In this document: one piece after another, positions 53,789 through 62,682 of the stretch
How positions within the stretch are numbered: the first letter of the stretch is position 1
How the letters are laid out: the number at the start of each line of letters is the position of its first letter
Source of the DNA: Flavobacterium branchiarum
GTDB lineage: Bacteria; Bacteroidota; Bacteroidia; Flavobacteriales; Flavobacteriaceae
NCBI RefSeq assembly: GCF_030409845.1
Contig: NZ_JAUFQQ010000005.1
Coordinates: forward strand, 310,001-374,000
Length of the DNA: 64,000 nt
Reading direction: 5' to 3'
Notes under the pieces: generated by a model
What the model was told of the DNA's origin: nothing
Seen by the model: only the letters and a program-made list of their open reading frames with translations
Databases searched by the model: none
Translations under genes and position numbers: made by a program

Positions 53789-54586
53789 TTATTGCAGGCG
53801 TTCGTGCATTTGTTTAAAATAGGAGAAAGCTTTTAGCAATCGGGTTCCATACCACGAAAACATTTCACCATCTACAAAAACAGTTTTGGCATGATGTGTA
53901 AATCGTCCAATCTCGAATGCATCTTCTTCTTTAAAAGGATAGGGTTCTGAAGATAACAAAACAACATCAGGATCGCCCTCTAAGCGCATTTTCTTAAGTT
54001 CTATTTCGGGATAGCGTCCTTTATCTGAATATATGTTTGTAAAATGATTCAGTTTTAGTAACTCATCAATATAATTATCTGATCCTGCTACCATAAAAGG
54101 GTTCTTCCAGATAAAATAAGCTGCTTTTTTAAATGGCTTGTCTTTTATGTAGGTTTTAAAATCTTGCAATCCAAAAGCCAATTTATCATTCCATTTTTGC
54201 GCTTCGGTTCTGCAATTAAACAATTGTCCGAAATCGGTAATCATCTGAAGGTTGTCTTCTACAGTTAGTATATTGGTTACCCAAACTGGACAAATTTCGG
54301 ATAGCTTCTCTACAATTTCTTTTGTGTTCTCTTCTTTATTACAAATGATAATATCTGGATTCAGCAATCGGATTTTCTCGTAATGCACTTTTTTAGTTCC
54401 ACCAACCATTTTTTTGGTTGATTTTAAGTGATACGGATGCACGCAAAACTTAGTTATCCCAACAATTTTATCTTCGAGGCCTAAATCATAAAGCAATTCG
54501 GTTTGCGAAGGAACAAGCGAGATAATTCGTTTTGGAGCAGTTTCAAAAGTATGTAATGTACCGATTTGATCTGTTAGTTGTTTCAT
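53789..54586 (-). CDS. BtuF-like cobalamin/helical-backbone metal receptor
   Basis: A 265-residue protein of the periplasmic-binding (helical backbone) superfamily: APKRIISLVPSQTELLYDLG, LEDKIVGITKFC, HYEKIRLLNPDIIICNKEEN, FMVAGSDNYIDELLKLNHFT, DPDVVLLSSEPYPFKEED. In gram-negatives BtuF binds vitamin B12 for BtuCD. The protein has no signal peptide or lipobox, so it may be cytoplasmic or the true start may lie elsewhere, and no btuCD is adjacent. B12 use in this genome is consistent with the nearby icmF. Confidence 0.82.
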   Translation of the reverse strand: MKQLTDQIGTLHTFETAPKRIISLVPSQTELLYDLGLEDKIVGITKFCVHPYHLKSTKKMVGGTKKVHYEKIRLLNPDIIICNKEENTKEIVEKLSEICPVWVTNILTVEDNLQMITDFGQLFNCRTEAQKWNDKLAFGLQDFKTYIKDKPFKKAAYFIWKNPFMVAGSDNYIDELLKLNHFTNIYSDKGRYPEIELKKMRLEGDPDVVLLSSEPYPFKEEDAFEIGRFTHHAKTVFVDGEMFSWYGTRLLKAFSYFKQMHERLQ

Positions 54587-54596
54587 GTTTGCAGTT

Positions 54597-54779
54597 CTCA
54601 GTCGCGGTTTTCAGTTTTCAGTCTCAGTTTCTCAGTCTCAGTTTCTCAGTCTCAGTTTCTCAGTCTCAGTCTCAGTATTCAGTATTCAGTATTCAGTCAC
54701 AGTTAGCACTGAGACTGTAAACTGAGAATATATACTCAATATAAAGACTGAGACTGTAAACTGAATACTGAGACTGAGA
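54597..54779. repeat. CTCAGT tandem array with inverted end
   Basis: The left part (54597-54700) is a near-tandem array of CAGTCTCAGTTT and CAGTATT units. The right end (54745-54779) contains the complement, ACTGAGACTGTAAACTGAAT-ACTGAGACTGAGAC. The two arms could pair as a long hairpin. It lies between the BtuF-like start codon and the pyrF stop codon. Confidence 0.85.
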
Positions 54780-55601
54780 CTAAAATTTATTGTTTATAAT
54801 CAAAGCCATTTCTTGTTGCATTTTTAGGGCTTCTTCTCTTGCTTTCTCTGCAAAGTCAGTTCCTTTAGATGCGTATATAATAGCACGAGACGAATTAATT
54901 AGTAATCCTATTTTGTCATTCATTCCGTATTTACATACTTCTGATAAGCTTCCGCCTTGAGCGCCTACTCCTGGAACAAGCAAAAAGCTATCTGGAACTA
55001 TCTTACGGATTTCTGTAAAATATTCGGCTTTGGTAGCTCCTACAACATACATTAAGTTCTCGCTATTCTTCCATGTTTTAGAAGTTTCAAGAACTTGCTT
55101 GTATAATTCGGTACCATTGGTAAGTAATGTTTGAAAATCGAATGCGCCTTCATTAGATGTTAACGCTAACATTATAGTGTGTTTATTTTCGAATGCTAAG
55201 AAAGGCTCTACGGAGTCTTTCCCCATATATGGTGCTACTGTTACACTATCGAAATTTAAATCTTCAAAAAAGGCTTTAGCATACATACTCGATGTATTCC
55301 CAATATCGCCACGTTTAGCATCGGCAATGGTAAAAATATCTGGATGCTTCTCGTTTATATAGTTGATTGTTTTTTGCAGCGACAACCATCCTTTTATTCC
55401 GTAGGCTTCAAAAAAAGCAGTATTGGGTTTGTAGGCAACGGCTAGGTCGTGTGTGGCATCGATTATAACTTTATTAAATTCAAAAATCGGATCTTCTGTT
55501 TCTAAAAGATGTTCTGGAATTTTAGTTAAATCGACATCTAAACCGACGCATAAAAATGATTTTTTTAAAAGAATTTGTTCGTGTAGTTGTTGTGTAGTCA
55601 T
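54780..55601 (-). CDS. pyrF: Orotidine 5'-phosphate decarboxylase
   Basis: A 273-residue cytoplasmic enzyme of the PyrF type 2 (longer) group. Landmarks: [38 protein letters not shown], the catalytic [20 protein letters not shown] and [19 protein letters not shown]. It makes UMP from OMP, the last pyrimidine step. No other pyr gene is adjacent. The stop codon lies one base beyond the CTCAGT array. Confidence 0.96.
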   Translation of the reverse strand: MTTQQLHEQILLKKSFLCVGLDVDLTKIPEHLLETEDPIFEFNKVIIDATHDLAVAYKPNTAFFEAYGIKGWLSLQKTINYINEKHPDIFTIADAKRGDIGNTSSMYAKAFFEDLNFDSVTVAPYMGKDSVEPFLAFENKHTIMLALTSNEGAFDFQTLLTNGTELYKQVLETSKTWKNSENLMYVVGATKAEYFTEIRKIVPDSFLLVPGVGAQGGSLSEVCKYGMNDKIGLLINSSRAIIYASKGTDFAEKAREEALKMQQEMALIINNKF

Positions 55602-55663
55602 GCTTGTTTGTTTAGCCTTCTAATTCATAATAAATAATTCTTTTTAGAAAGTATGCAAAAATA

Positions 55664-55695
55664 AAAAAAGCCACTCAATTAAGAATGGCTTTTTA
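55664..55695 (-). terminator. Terminator of the OmpA/TSP3 gene
   Basis: AAAAAGCCACTC (55665-55676) pairs with GAATGGCTTTTT (55684-55695) with two mismatches, and the minus-strand product ends in a T-run. It lies between the pyrF start and the stop codon of the OmpA-family gene. Confidence 0.8.
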
Positions 55696-55714
55696 CTATT
55701 ATATTCAGGTTGGT

Positions 55715-57898
55715 TTACAAATTGCCTAGATAAACAATTTCTGTTCTTCTGTTTTCAGCTCTTCCTGCCGCTGTTTTGTTAGATTTAACTGGTTTTGTAG
55801 CTCCAAATCCTTGAGAAGTTAAATTGTCTGGATTTACTCCTTTAGCAATTAAGAAATCCATAACTGCTTTTGCTCTAGCTTCTGATAATTTTTGATTGAA
55901 TTTAGGGTTTCCTACATTATCAGTATGCCCATTAATTGCAAACTTAGCATTTGGATAGTTTTTTAAAATTTCTTTGATAGCATCTAATCTTTTAGATGTT
56001 TCTGCTTTTTTAGCTTCGCTTAATGTAGCCTTTCCTGTTTCGAAAAAGATTGACTTCGCTTCTATTTTTAATTGTTCTAATACCGCTTTAGAAACTTTAG
56101 GACAACCTTTATTTTCAATCGGTCCTGGTATTAAAGGGCAATCATCTTCGCTATCTGGAATACCATCTTTGTCTGCATCTAGAACTGGGCATCCTTTGTT
56201 TTCTACTGGACCTGCAACATCTGGGCAAGCATCATCTTTATCTAAGACTCCGTCTCCGTCTGTATCTGGCCAAGGACATCCTTTATTTTCTACTGGACCT
56301 GCAACAGTTGGGCAAGCATCAACATTATCTAATAAGGTATCTCCGTCTGTATCTTGCCAAGGACAACCTTTATTTTCGATTGGACCTGCTACGTTTGGAC
56401 AAGCATCGTCTTTATCAAAAACACCATCTTTATCTGTATCTGGCCAAGGGCAACCATTGTTCTCTGCTGGGCCTGCTATTTTTCTGCAAGCATCATTCTT
56501 GTCTATAACTCCGTCTTCATCGGTATCTTTAAATTTCTTTTGGTAAACTGGAATTTTCATCCCAAGGTGAAAATCAACTGCTTTTGATTCTTTTGAAACT
56601 AAATTAGTAACTACTGAACCTGATCCAATAAAGAAAGCTCCCAATCGAATTCCCGAACCTACTTGCATACCGCTATATTCCATCCAAGTCATTGGAACAT
56701 AAAAACTAAACCATCTACTTTCGTAACGAGGTGTTAAACTTACTCTATTACCAATAGTAACTGCATTAATCTTATCGGTATTAACCATATTAATGTCTCC
56801 ATTAAGATTAAGGTAGAATTTTCTAAACATATTCCAATCTACATCGGCATGAATTGCAGTAGGTAAATTTGTTTTTCTTCCTTTTGTACTAGACGTTTTA
56901 GTGTAATTATCATTTAAAAAATCATAGATATTCCCCATATCATCAATCATTTCCTGCGTAACTACTCCGGTAACATTATAAGTATCTTGTTTTGCATTTC
57001 TGTAATTTATAGATCCTATATCTGTAACAGACAATCCAAAACGTACTTTATACTTGTTTAAATCTCTAAAATTATTATCTGCTGGTTTTGCTTTGTTTAC
57101 ATCATATTTATCATAATCAGGTCTCCATTCGTAAACAAGTCCAAGATCTAAACCAAAACCTTTTGAATTAGCATCAAAATCATATTTTGAGTTAGCTTCA
57201 AAATCCTGACTTGCTCCTATTGTAATCTCTCCTGTAGAAGCTAGAACTCCTGCTTTAGGATCAGCTACATTTTCGACATAGGCAACATTAACATTATTTG
57301 CATGAGCATAACCATTTACACCTCCTTGTAAATACTTAGCAGTTAAACCTCCTTTTAAGAAATGTTGGTTCTTTTGATACAAAACAGCGGCATAAGAAAC
57401 ACCTAATTCTCCCCAAGAGTTTGAAGCTCCATTTAAATTACCTAGATTAAAGTTGAAATCACTTGATTCATCTAAACCATCTTTAACCTGATCTACAAGA
57501 TATCCGTTAATGTTTCTGATATTACTTACTGATCTTGCTCTTGTAAATACTGCCAATGTATGTTTTGGAGCAATATTAAACATAAACGAGGGCCCCATGA
57601 TATCAAAATTAACGAGAGCGTTATTTGAACTTGAGAAACTTGATTTTGACTGGCTATCGAAATCATATCCATCTTTATAAACATCAAAAAGACGAACTCC
57701 ATATAAATCATTTTGAACCGAACCGCTAATAGAAAATAAATTAATATCGGTTTTAAAACGAGAATCAGCTATAGAAGCTGGATTAAAAAGTACGCTTTGT
57801 ACACCCGCATAATTATCATGGAAATACCCCATATAAGATTGGGCTTTGGATGCGAAAGAAGTAATAAAAAGTAATAAAATAAGTAATTGTTTTTTCAT
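55715..57898 (-). CDS. Outer-membrane protein with TSP3 calcium repeats and OmpA peptidoglycan domain
   Basis: A 727-residue exported protein (signal peptide to about residue 19). Residues about 20-450 form a beta-rich domain of the DUF5723 kind (LFNPASIADSRFKTDINLFS, LGELGVSYAAVLYQKNQHF). Five thrombospondin type 3 repeats follow (about 455-600; D-x-DGDGVxDKDDACPxVAGPxENKGCP). The OmpA-like domain is at about 615-727 (FFETGKATL, INGHTDNVGN, FNQKLSEARAKAVMDFL, NRRTEIVY). It probably anchors the outer membrane to peptidoglycan. Adjacent repeats are nearly identical at DNA level. Confidence 0.93.
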   Translation of the reverse strand: MKKQLLILLLFITSFASKAQSYMGYFHDNYAGVQSVLFNPASIADSRFKTDINLFSISGSVQNDLYGVRLFDVYKDGYDFDSQSKSSFSSSNNALVNFDIMGPSFMFNIAPKHTLAVFTRARSVSNIRNINGYLVDQVKDGLDESSDFNFNLGNLNGASNSWGELGVSYAAVLYQKNQHFLKGGLTAKYLQGGVNGYAHANNVNVAYVENVADPKAGVLASTGEITIGASQDFEANSKYDFDANSKGFGLDLGLVYEWRPDYDKYDVNKAKPADNNFRDLNKYKVRFGLSVTDIGSINYRNAKQDTYNVTGVVTQEMIDDMGNIYDFLNDNYTKTSSTKGRKTNLPTAIHADVDWNMFRKFYLNLNGDINMVNTDKINAVTIGNRVSLTPRYESRWFSFYVPMTWMEYSGMQVGSGIRLGAFFIGSGSVVTNLVSKESKAVDFHLGMKIPVYQKKFKDTDEDGVIDKNDACRKIAGPAENNGCPWPDTDKDGVFDKDDACPNVAGPIENKGCPWQDTDGDTLLDNVDACPTVAGPVENKGCPWPDTDGDGVLDKDDACPDVAGPVENKGCPVLDADKDGIPDSEDDCPLIPGPIENKGCPKVSKAVLEQLKIEAKSIFFETGKATLSEAKKAETSKRLDAIKEILKNYPNAKFAINGHTDNVGNPKFNQKLSEARAKAVMDFLIAKGVNPDNLTSQGFGATKPVKSNKTAAGRAENRRTEIVYLGNL

Positions 57899-58058
57899 TC
57901 AAATTGGGTTTAAAAATTAAATCGGTCGCAAAACTACAATAATAGATTCAAAAAAACAGCACCTTACATTGAATTTATGCAACTTTTATTACAAATTATA
58001 CAAAACGAACAACAAATATCCTTTTAACTTTGAGAAATACCTTAAAAAAACATATTAC

Positions 58059-58532
58059 ATGAAACCCCATATTGGAATATCCCCCAAAGATTTAAAGAAA
58101 AGCGCCGACATTTTGACATCAATTTTATCAAATGAAATGATATTATATGTAAAAACAAGAAAATTTCATTGGAACATATCTGGAAACAGTTTTATGGAGT
58201 TACATAAGTTATTTGAAGACCAATACGGCGTTTTAGAAACAATTATTGATGAAGTCGCAGAAAGAATTAATCAGCTTGGCGAAAAAACTATAGGAACTAT
58301 GACCGAATTTATTGGTAATTCGACATTAAAAGAATTCCCTAATATGTACCCGTCTCAAAAGGAAATGCTAAGTGAATTACTAGACAATCACGAACATGTT
58401 ATCGTTGAACTTAGAAAGTACATTCCAGAATTTGAAAATCAAAATCACGATATAGGTTCTGCCGATTTTATAACAGGATTACTAGAACAACACGAAAAAA
58501 TGTCTTGGATACTACGTCGTTATTTGAGTTAA
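58059..58532 (+). CDS. Dps family ferritin-like DNA-protection protein
   Basis: The ATG at 58059 gives 157 residues (MKPHIGISPKDLKKSADILT); longer upstream starts add a non-homologous, AT-rich stretch. The ferroxidase motif KFHWNISGNSFMELHKLFED (His in HW and Asp/Glu further on) and DEVAERINQLG are as in Dps. Dps dodecamers store iron and protect DNA in stress. It lies next to the divergent OmpA gene, and a perfect terminator follows. Confidence 0.95.
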   Translation: MKPHIGISPKDLKKSADILTSILSNEMILYVKTRKFHWNISGNSFMELHKLFEDQYGVLETIIDEVAERINQLGEKTIGTMTEFIGNSTLKEFPNMYPSQKEMLSELLDNHEHVIVELRKYIPEFENQNHDIGSADFITGLLEQHEKMSWILRRYLS

Positions 58533-58706
58533 GTTTAGTTTTAAGAAAGGTTCTGAGTTACTGAGGTGCTAAGAAACTGCACTTCAACACTGAGACGACC
58601 CTTCGATGACGCTGAGACTGAAAACTGAGACTGAAAACTAAGAACGGAATCAAAAGAAGAAATACATAAAATTATTTCAGATTTGTAAACCAATTTATCT
58701 CAATTA
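58533..58706. repeat. Short copy of the word-like intergenic repeat family
   Basis: The stretch 58540-58646 is built from words such as GGTTCTGAGTTACTGAGGTG, AACACTGAGACGAC, GACTGAAAACTGAGACTGAA, which recur at 36.8 and 54.6 kb. No gene. Confidence 0.7.
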
Positions 58707-58748
58707 TAATGCCGTCTAATTTTTTAATTAGACGGCATTATTTTTTTT
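58707..58748 (+). terminator. Perfect 15-bp terminator after dps
   Basis: TAATGCCGTCTAATT (58707-58721) and AATTAGACGGCATTA (58726-58740) pair exactly around TTTT, followed by nine Ts. It ends the dps transcript 175 bp beyond the stop codon, after the repeat words. Confidence 0.93.
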
Positions 58749-58860
58749 AGTAATAAAGAAACATGGACTAAAACACATTAAAAATATTTTAATTTTAACA
58801 CTATTTACCGCCCTATTTATCAATGTTTTTTTATATATCTTTAGCAATATTTTTAAAGCA

Positions 58861-59415
58861 ATGAAGTTATTTATTAAGTTTGATATTAATACTGTTTGTT
58901 CTCAATTTTTGAAAGAGAAACTGAGTGAAAGACAGATTAATTATACCCCTTTAGGTTTTGGAGAAATTGAATTAGATAAAAACCTAACATCGGAAGAGTT
59001 AGACTCTATAAAGAATGATTTAGGACCTTTTGGTCTAGAAATTGTAGAGAACCAAAAGAGTGTTCTTGTACAAAAAATAAAAGATGCTATTATTGAGATG
59101 GTTTTTATGGACGAAAACGGAAGTAATTTAAAAAGCTCTGTTTATTTGGCCGAGAAATTAAATCATAGCTATGGTTATTTATCGAATGTTTTTTCGGAAG
59201 TAACCTATTCCTCTATAGAGAATTTCATCATTTTACAAAAAATTGAAAGAGCCAAACACCTCATTATTATTAATGAAATGAGTTTGACTGAAATTGCGTT
59301 TTTACTTAATTATTCAAGTGTAGCACACTTAAGTACTCAGTTCAAAAACACCACAGGAATAAATCCTTCGGCATTTCAGAGAATTATTAAAAAAAGACGT
59401 GAAAATTTAAAATAA
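58861..59415 (+). CDS. AraC-family transcriptional regulator
   Basis: A 184-residue protein. Residues about 1-70 form a small mixed domain (MKLFIKFDINTVCSQFLKEK, LSERQINYTPLGFGEIEL), probably the sensing part. Residues about 85-180 are an AraC-type double HTH: LNHSYGYLSNVFSEVTYSSI, ENFIILQKIERAKHLIIINE, MSLTEIAFLLNYSSVAHLST, QFKNTTGINPSAF. It lies 10 bp upstream of the response regulator gene on the same strand, so one operon is likely. Ligand unknown. Confidence 0.9.
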   Translation: MKLFIKFDINTVCSQFLKEKLSERQINYTPLGFGEIELDKNLTSEELDSIKNDLGPFGLEIVENQKSVLVQKIKDAIIEMVFMDENGSNLKSSVYLAEKLNHSYGYLSNVFSEVTYSSIENFIILQKIERAKHLIIINEMSLTEIAFLLNYSSVAHLSTQFKNTTGINPSAFQRIIKKRRENLK

Positions 59416-59425
59416 CTATAGATAA

Positions 59426-59875
59426 ATGCAAAAAAACGCATTACACATTTTACTAGCCGATGATGATGAGGACGATCGCCTTTTTTTCAAAGACGCCTTT
59501 GAAGAAGTAAAAATTCAAACAAAAGTACAATTTGCACACGATGGTATGGAGTTAATGGAGCATTTAATGCATCCTGAAACGGTCTTACCCGACATTTTAT
59601 TTCTGGATTTAAACATGCCTAAAAAAACAGGTAAAGAATGCTTGATGGAAATAAAAAAAACAGATCATCTTAAACATTTAATTGTTGCTATTTACTCTAC
59701 TTCTTCGTCTGAAGAAGACATTGAGGATACCTTTATACAAGGAGCAAATATTTACATTAAAAAACCAAGTAGCTTTGATGCTCTAAAAAAAATTATTAAT
59801 GAAGTTGTAACACTAAACTGGCATTATCACACTTCTGGATTGAATCGTGAAACCTTTTTGTTACGCTTAAAATAA
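59426..59875 (+). CDS. Single-domain response regulator (Rcp1-like)
   Basis: A 149-residue receiver domain without an output domain. The acidic pocket is LLADDDEDDR (residues about 9-18), the phosphorylated Asp is in DILFLDLNMPKKTG, the switch Thr/Ser is in VAIYSTSSSEED and the conserved Lys in IYIKKPSS. It accepts phosphate, probably from the following kinase. Operon with the AraC gene and the kinase. Confidence 0.95.
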   Translation: MQKNALHILLADDDEDDRLFFKDAFEEVKIQTKVQFAHDGMELMEHLMHPETVLPDILFLDLNMPKKTGKECLMEIKKTDHLKHLIVAIYSTSSSEEDIEDTFIQGANIYIKKPSSFDALKKIINEVVTLNWHYHTSGLNRETFLLRLK

Positions 59876-59885
59876 TTAAAATCGG

Positions 59886-61682
59886 ATGAAATTGATACCA
59901 AATTTTAATTCACCACTTACGTTGAGGATTATTTTTGCAATATCGATATTTATTTTATTATTCATTACATCGGTATCTTACAAACACAATCGTGATTTGC
60001 AAAACTCGAGTAAGTTAATGATGCATACCTATGAAATAAACATCCAACTAGAACGATTACTATCGTTTGTAAAAGATGCTGAAACTGGACAAAGAGGCTA
60101 TATAATAACCAAAAATAGCCGCTTTTTGTCACCTTACCTTTTTTCTAGAGATAAAGTCAATAGATCATTTATCAAACTTAAAAATTTAGTATCCGACAAT
60201 CCCGAACAACAACAAAATCTTAAAAATCTTTTCGATTTAATCATTCAGCGCTATACCTATCTTGAAGGTTCTTTAAAGTACAGCAATGATAAAACTTATG
60301 ACAAAAGAAAAGTAGACAATTATATGTTTGGTGGTCGAATTGTAATGGAGAACATTCGTTTCCAGATTGATGAGATGAATGATGTTGAAAAAGAAATTCT
60401 GCAAAAAAGACAAAAAATTTATCAGAACGAAATCTCATTAACTCCAATCTTTTCGATTTCCTTATTCTTAGTAGCCCTTTTATTTATTTTATTGTCTTAC
60501 AGACAAATTAGTAATGACATTGATCGTCTAAAGATTTTCAATAAAAAGCTTTTAATCTCTAGTAAGCTTATGGCAGAATCTGAGATAATTGGTGCTTTTA
60601 GTACTTGGCAATGGGATTTAGGAACCGACAAAATTGTATACTCTGATAATCAATACCGTTTATTAGGTTATCCTCCTAACTCATTTGTTCCTGAAAAAGA
60701 AAGCTTTTTAGAATTTGTACACCCTGAAGACAAAAGAGCAATAGCAAACTCAATGCAGGCTATTATCAATCACAAGCAACTACCTCTTATTTACTATAAA
60801 GTTATTCGCAAAAATGGAGATATCAGACACTTTAAGTCTATCGGAAAACTATTGATAGATGAACAAGGTAGTAAAATAATATTAGGAATCACTTTTGACA
60901 TCACCGAAGAACATTTTCAAAATTTAGCAATATACGATCGTAATAAAGAACTTGAAAAAAGCAATAAAGAACTAGCTTCTTTCAATCATGTTGCGAGTCA
61001 TGACTTACAGGAACCCCTTAGAAAAATACAAACATTTATCTCTAGAATTTCTGAAGACGATATGAATGCGCTATCTGAGAGCGGAAGAAGTTACATCATA
61101 AAAATTGAAGCTTCTGCAAAGAGAATGCGTATTTTAATTGATGATCTATTACTTTTTTCTAGAACAAATACAACCAAAAAGGAATTCATTAAAATGAATT
61201 TGAATGATTTGCTCGAAAAAGCTAAATTAGAATTATCTGAAATTATTCAAGAAGAAAATGCAATTATAACATCTGATAAACTACCTAAACTAAAAGTTAT
61301 TCCTTATCAGATAGAACAGCTATTTATTAACTTAATAAGTAATTCTATAAAATATAGAAAGCCAGATAGCGCTCCTGAAATCAACATCTCATGCGAAAAA
61401 ATAGCTTCTAAAGAGTTTCCTGATTTACTAGAACAGTCTATTAAGAAATATTACAAGATTACTTTCTCTGATAACGGAATGGGGTTTGACCCTCAGTTTA
61501 AGGAAACTATATTTGTATTATTCCAGCGTTTGCACTCTAAAACCGATGAATATCCTGGAACTGGAATTGGATTGGCCATTTGCAAAAAAATTGTCGAAAA
61601 CCACAAAGGACATATCACTGCAGACAGCACACCAGATAAAGGCTCTGTTTTTACCATTTTTCTTCCCGAATCTCATCTTTAA
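59886..61682 (+). CDS. Sensor histidine kinase with CHASE3 and PAS domains
   Basis: A 598-residue membrane protein. Residues about 10-30 and 175-200 are transmembrane helices enclosing a CHASE3 domain (INIQLERLLSFVKDAETGQR, GYIITKNSRFLSPY). A PAS fold with PAC follows (about 240-345; YRLLGYPPNSFVPEKESFLE, FKSIGKLLIDEQGS). The HisKA box is ASFNHVASHDLQEPLRKIQT. The HATPase domain has LFINLISNSIKYRK, FSDNGMGFDPQFK and GTGIGLAICKKIVENHKGHI. It probably phosphorylates the adjacent regulator. The signal is unknown. Confidence 0.95.
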   Translation: MKLIPNFNSPLTLRIIFAISIFILLFITSVSYKHNRDLQNSSKLMMHTYEINIQLERLLSFVKDAETGQRGYIITKNSRFLSPYLFSRDKVNRSFIKLKNLVSDNPEQQQNLKNLFDLIIQRYTYLEGSLKYSNDKTYDKRKVDNYMFGGRIVMENIRFQIDEMNDVEKEILQKRQKIYQNEISLTPIFSISLFLVALLFILLSYRQISNDIDRLKIFNKKLLISSKLMAESEIIGAFSTWQWDLGTDKIVYSDNQYRLLGYPPNSFVPEKESFLEFVHPEDKRAIANSMQAIINHKQLPLIYYKVIRKNGDIRHFKSIGKLLIDEQGSKIILGITFDITEEHFQNLAIYDRNKELEKSNKELASFNHVASHDLQEPLRKIQTFISRISEDDMNALSESGRSYIIKIEASAKRMRILIDDLLLFSRTNTTKKEFIKMNLNDLLEKAKLELSEIIQEENAIITSDKLPKLKVIPYQIEQLFINLISNSIKYRKPDSAPEINISCEKIASKEFPDLLEQSIKKYYKITFSDNGMGFDPQFKETIFVLFQRLHSKTDEYPGTGIGLAICKKIVENHKGHITADSTPDKGSVFTIFLPESHL

Positions 61683-61798
61683 AACCATCATTTTAAGTCC
61701 TATAATCCCTTTTATGGGAATTATATAACTATTCTTTTTTATGCTGTAAGGTAAAAACAGTATATCGGTTGCATCTTTGTAATATAAACTTTTAGCAA

Positions 61799-62371
61799 GT
61801 GAAAATCCACACTGTGTTACCCACTAAATATTTGCTTATTAAAGCATTTTTTGTCTTTGCAATTTTGACTACTATGCTGTCATGCAAAAAAAATGAAGCT
61901 TTTGAGAAAACAGCTGATAAAGATATTTTTTCAAAAAATAATTCGGAAGAAATAGATGCTTATTTTTTAGTCGCAACAGCAAATATTAGTAAGGCTATAA
62001 TATCAAAAAGTCAAATTGCACAACAAAAATGTCAAGATGTAAGGATTAAAAGGTTAAGCAGTAAAATTGAAACAAATCAAAATGAATTGCTTCGTGAGAT
62101 AACAACAATGGCCAGCAAGAAACTCGTCATTATTTTAAACACAGATGAAAAACAGTCTAACGATGATTTATACACATTGATAGGCACTAACAAAGCCGAT
62201 TTTGACAAAGCTTATATTGACTTAATAATCGAATCTATTAGTGACCAGATTGAATTGCTAAAATCAATTACAAGAGAGACAAATGATACCGATATTATAA
62301 AACTATCGATTAAATATTTGCCCACACAGTACCGCTTTCTAGACGAATCGAAAGCACTTAAAAAAGAATAA
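61799..62371 (+). CDS. DUF4142 family lipoprotein
   Basis: The frame starts with GTG at 61799 (MKIHTVLPTKYLLIKAFFVF); no ATG fits before the lipobox. The signal ends in TTMLSC (Cys30). The mature part is a helical bundle (EEIDAYFLVATANISKAIIS, IKRLSSKIETNQNELLREIT), typical of DUF4142, ferritin-like. Members are stress-linked and periplasmic in many bacteria. It begins the cluster of stress/envelope genes at the end of the window. Confidence 0.85.
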   Translation: MKIHTVLPTKYLLIKAFFVFAILTTMLSCKKNEAFEKTADKDIFSKNNSEEIDAYFLVATANISKAIISKSQIAQQKCQDVRIKRLSSKIETNQNELLREITTMASKKLVIILNTDEKQSNDDLYTLIGTNKADFDKAYIDLIIESISDQIELLKSITRETNDTDIIKLSIKYLPTQYRFLDESKALKKE

Positions 62372-62682
62372 CATTTTACTCCTTGTGTGTAATTTGTATA
62401 GCCTGTTTGAATACATAAAAACATAGTTCCGATAATTCGGAATAAGATTATTAATCAAAATCGTTTCAAGAAAAATTACATTTTTTGGGACATGGCTTTA
62501 TAGTGCTTTATTTTAAGTCAAAAGTCTTTTAAAAGTTTTGTCAAACTATTTTTAATAAACAAAAAAAAACGAACAACAAGCCGTTTAATGCCATTACGAT
62601 AGTATAGCCTTTAATCAAATGAATTAAGATTTTTTAAATAGTACCCCAATAATTAATGTCTAAGCCATAAAAATTAAAAACT
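62372..62682. other. Intergenic region without a gene
   Basis: 311 bp of AT-rich sequence with no gene, terminator or promoter that I can identify. Confidence 0.4.

Noticed and set aside
55974..56546. Plus-strand frame of 190 residues rich in Ser-Gly-Pro repeats
   Set aside because: It is the shadow of the TSP3 repeat region of the OmpA-family gene on the minus strand, which has clear homology.
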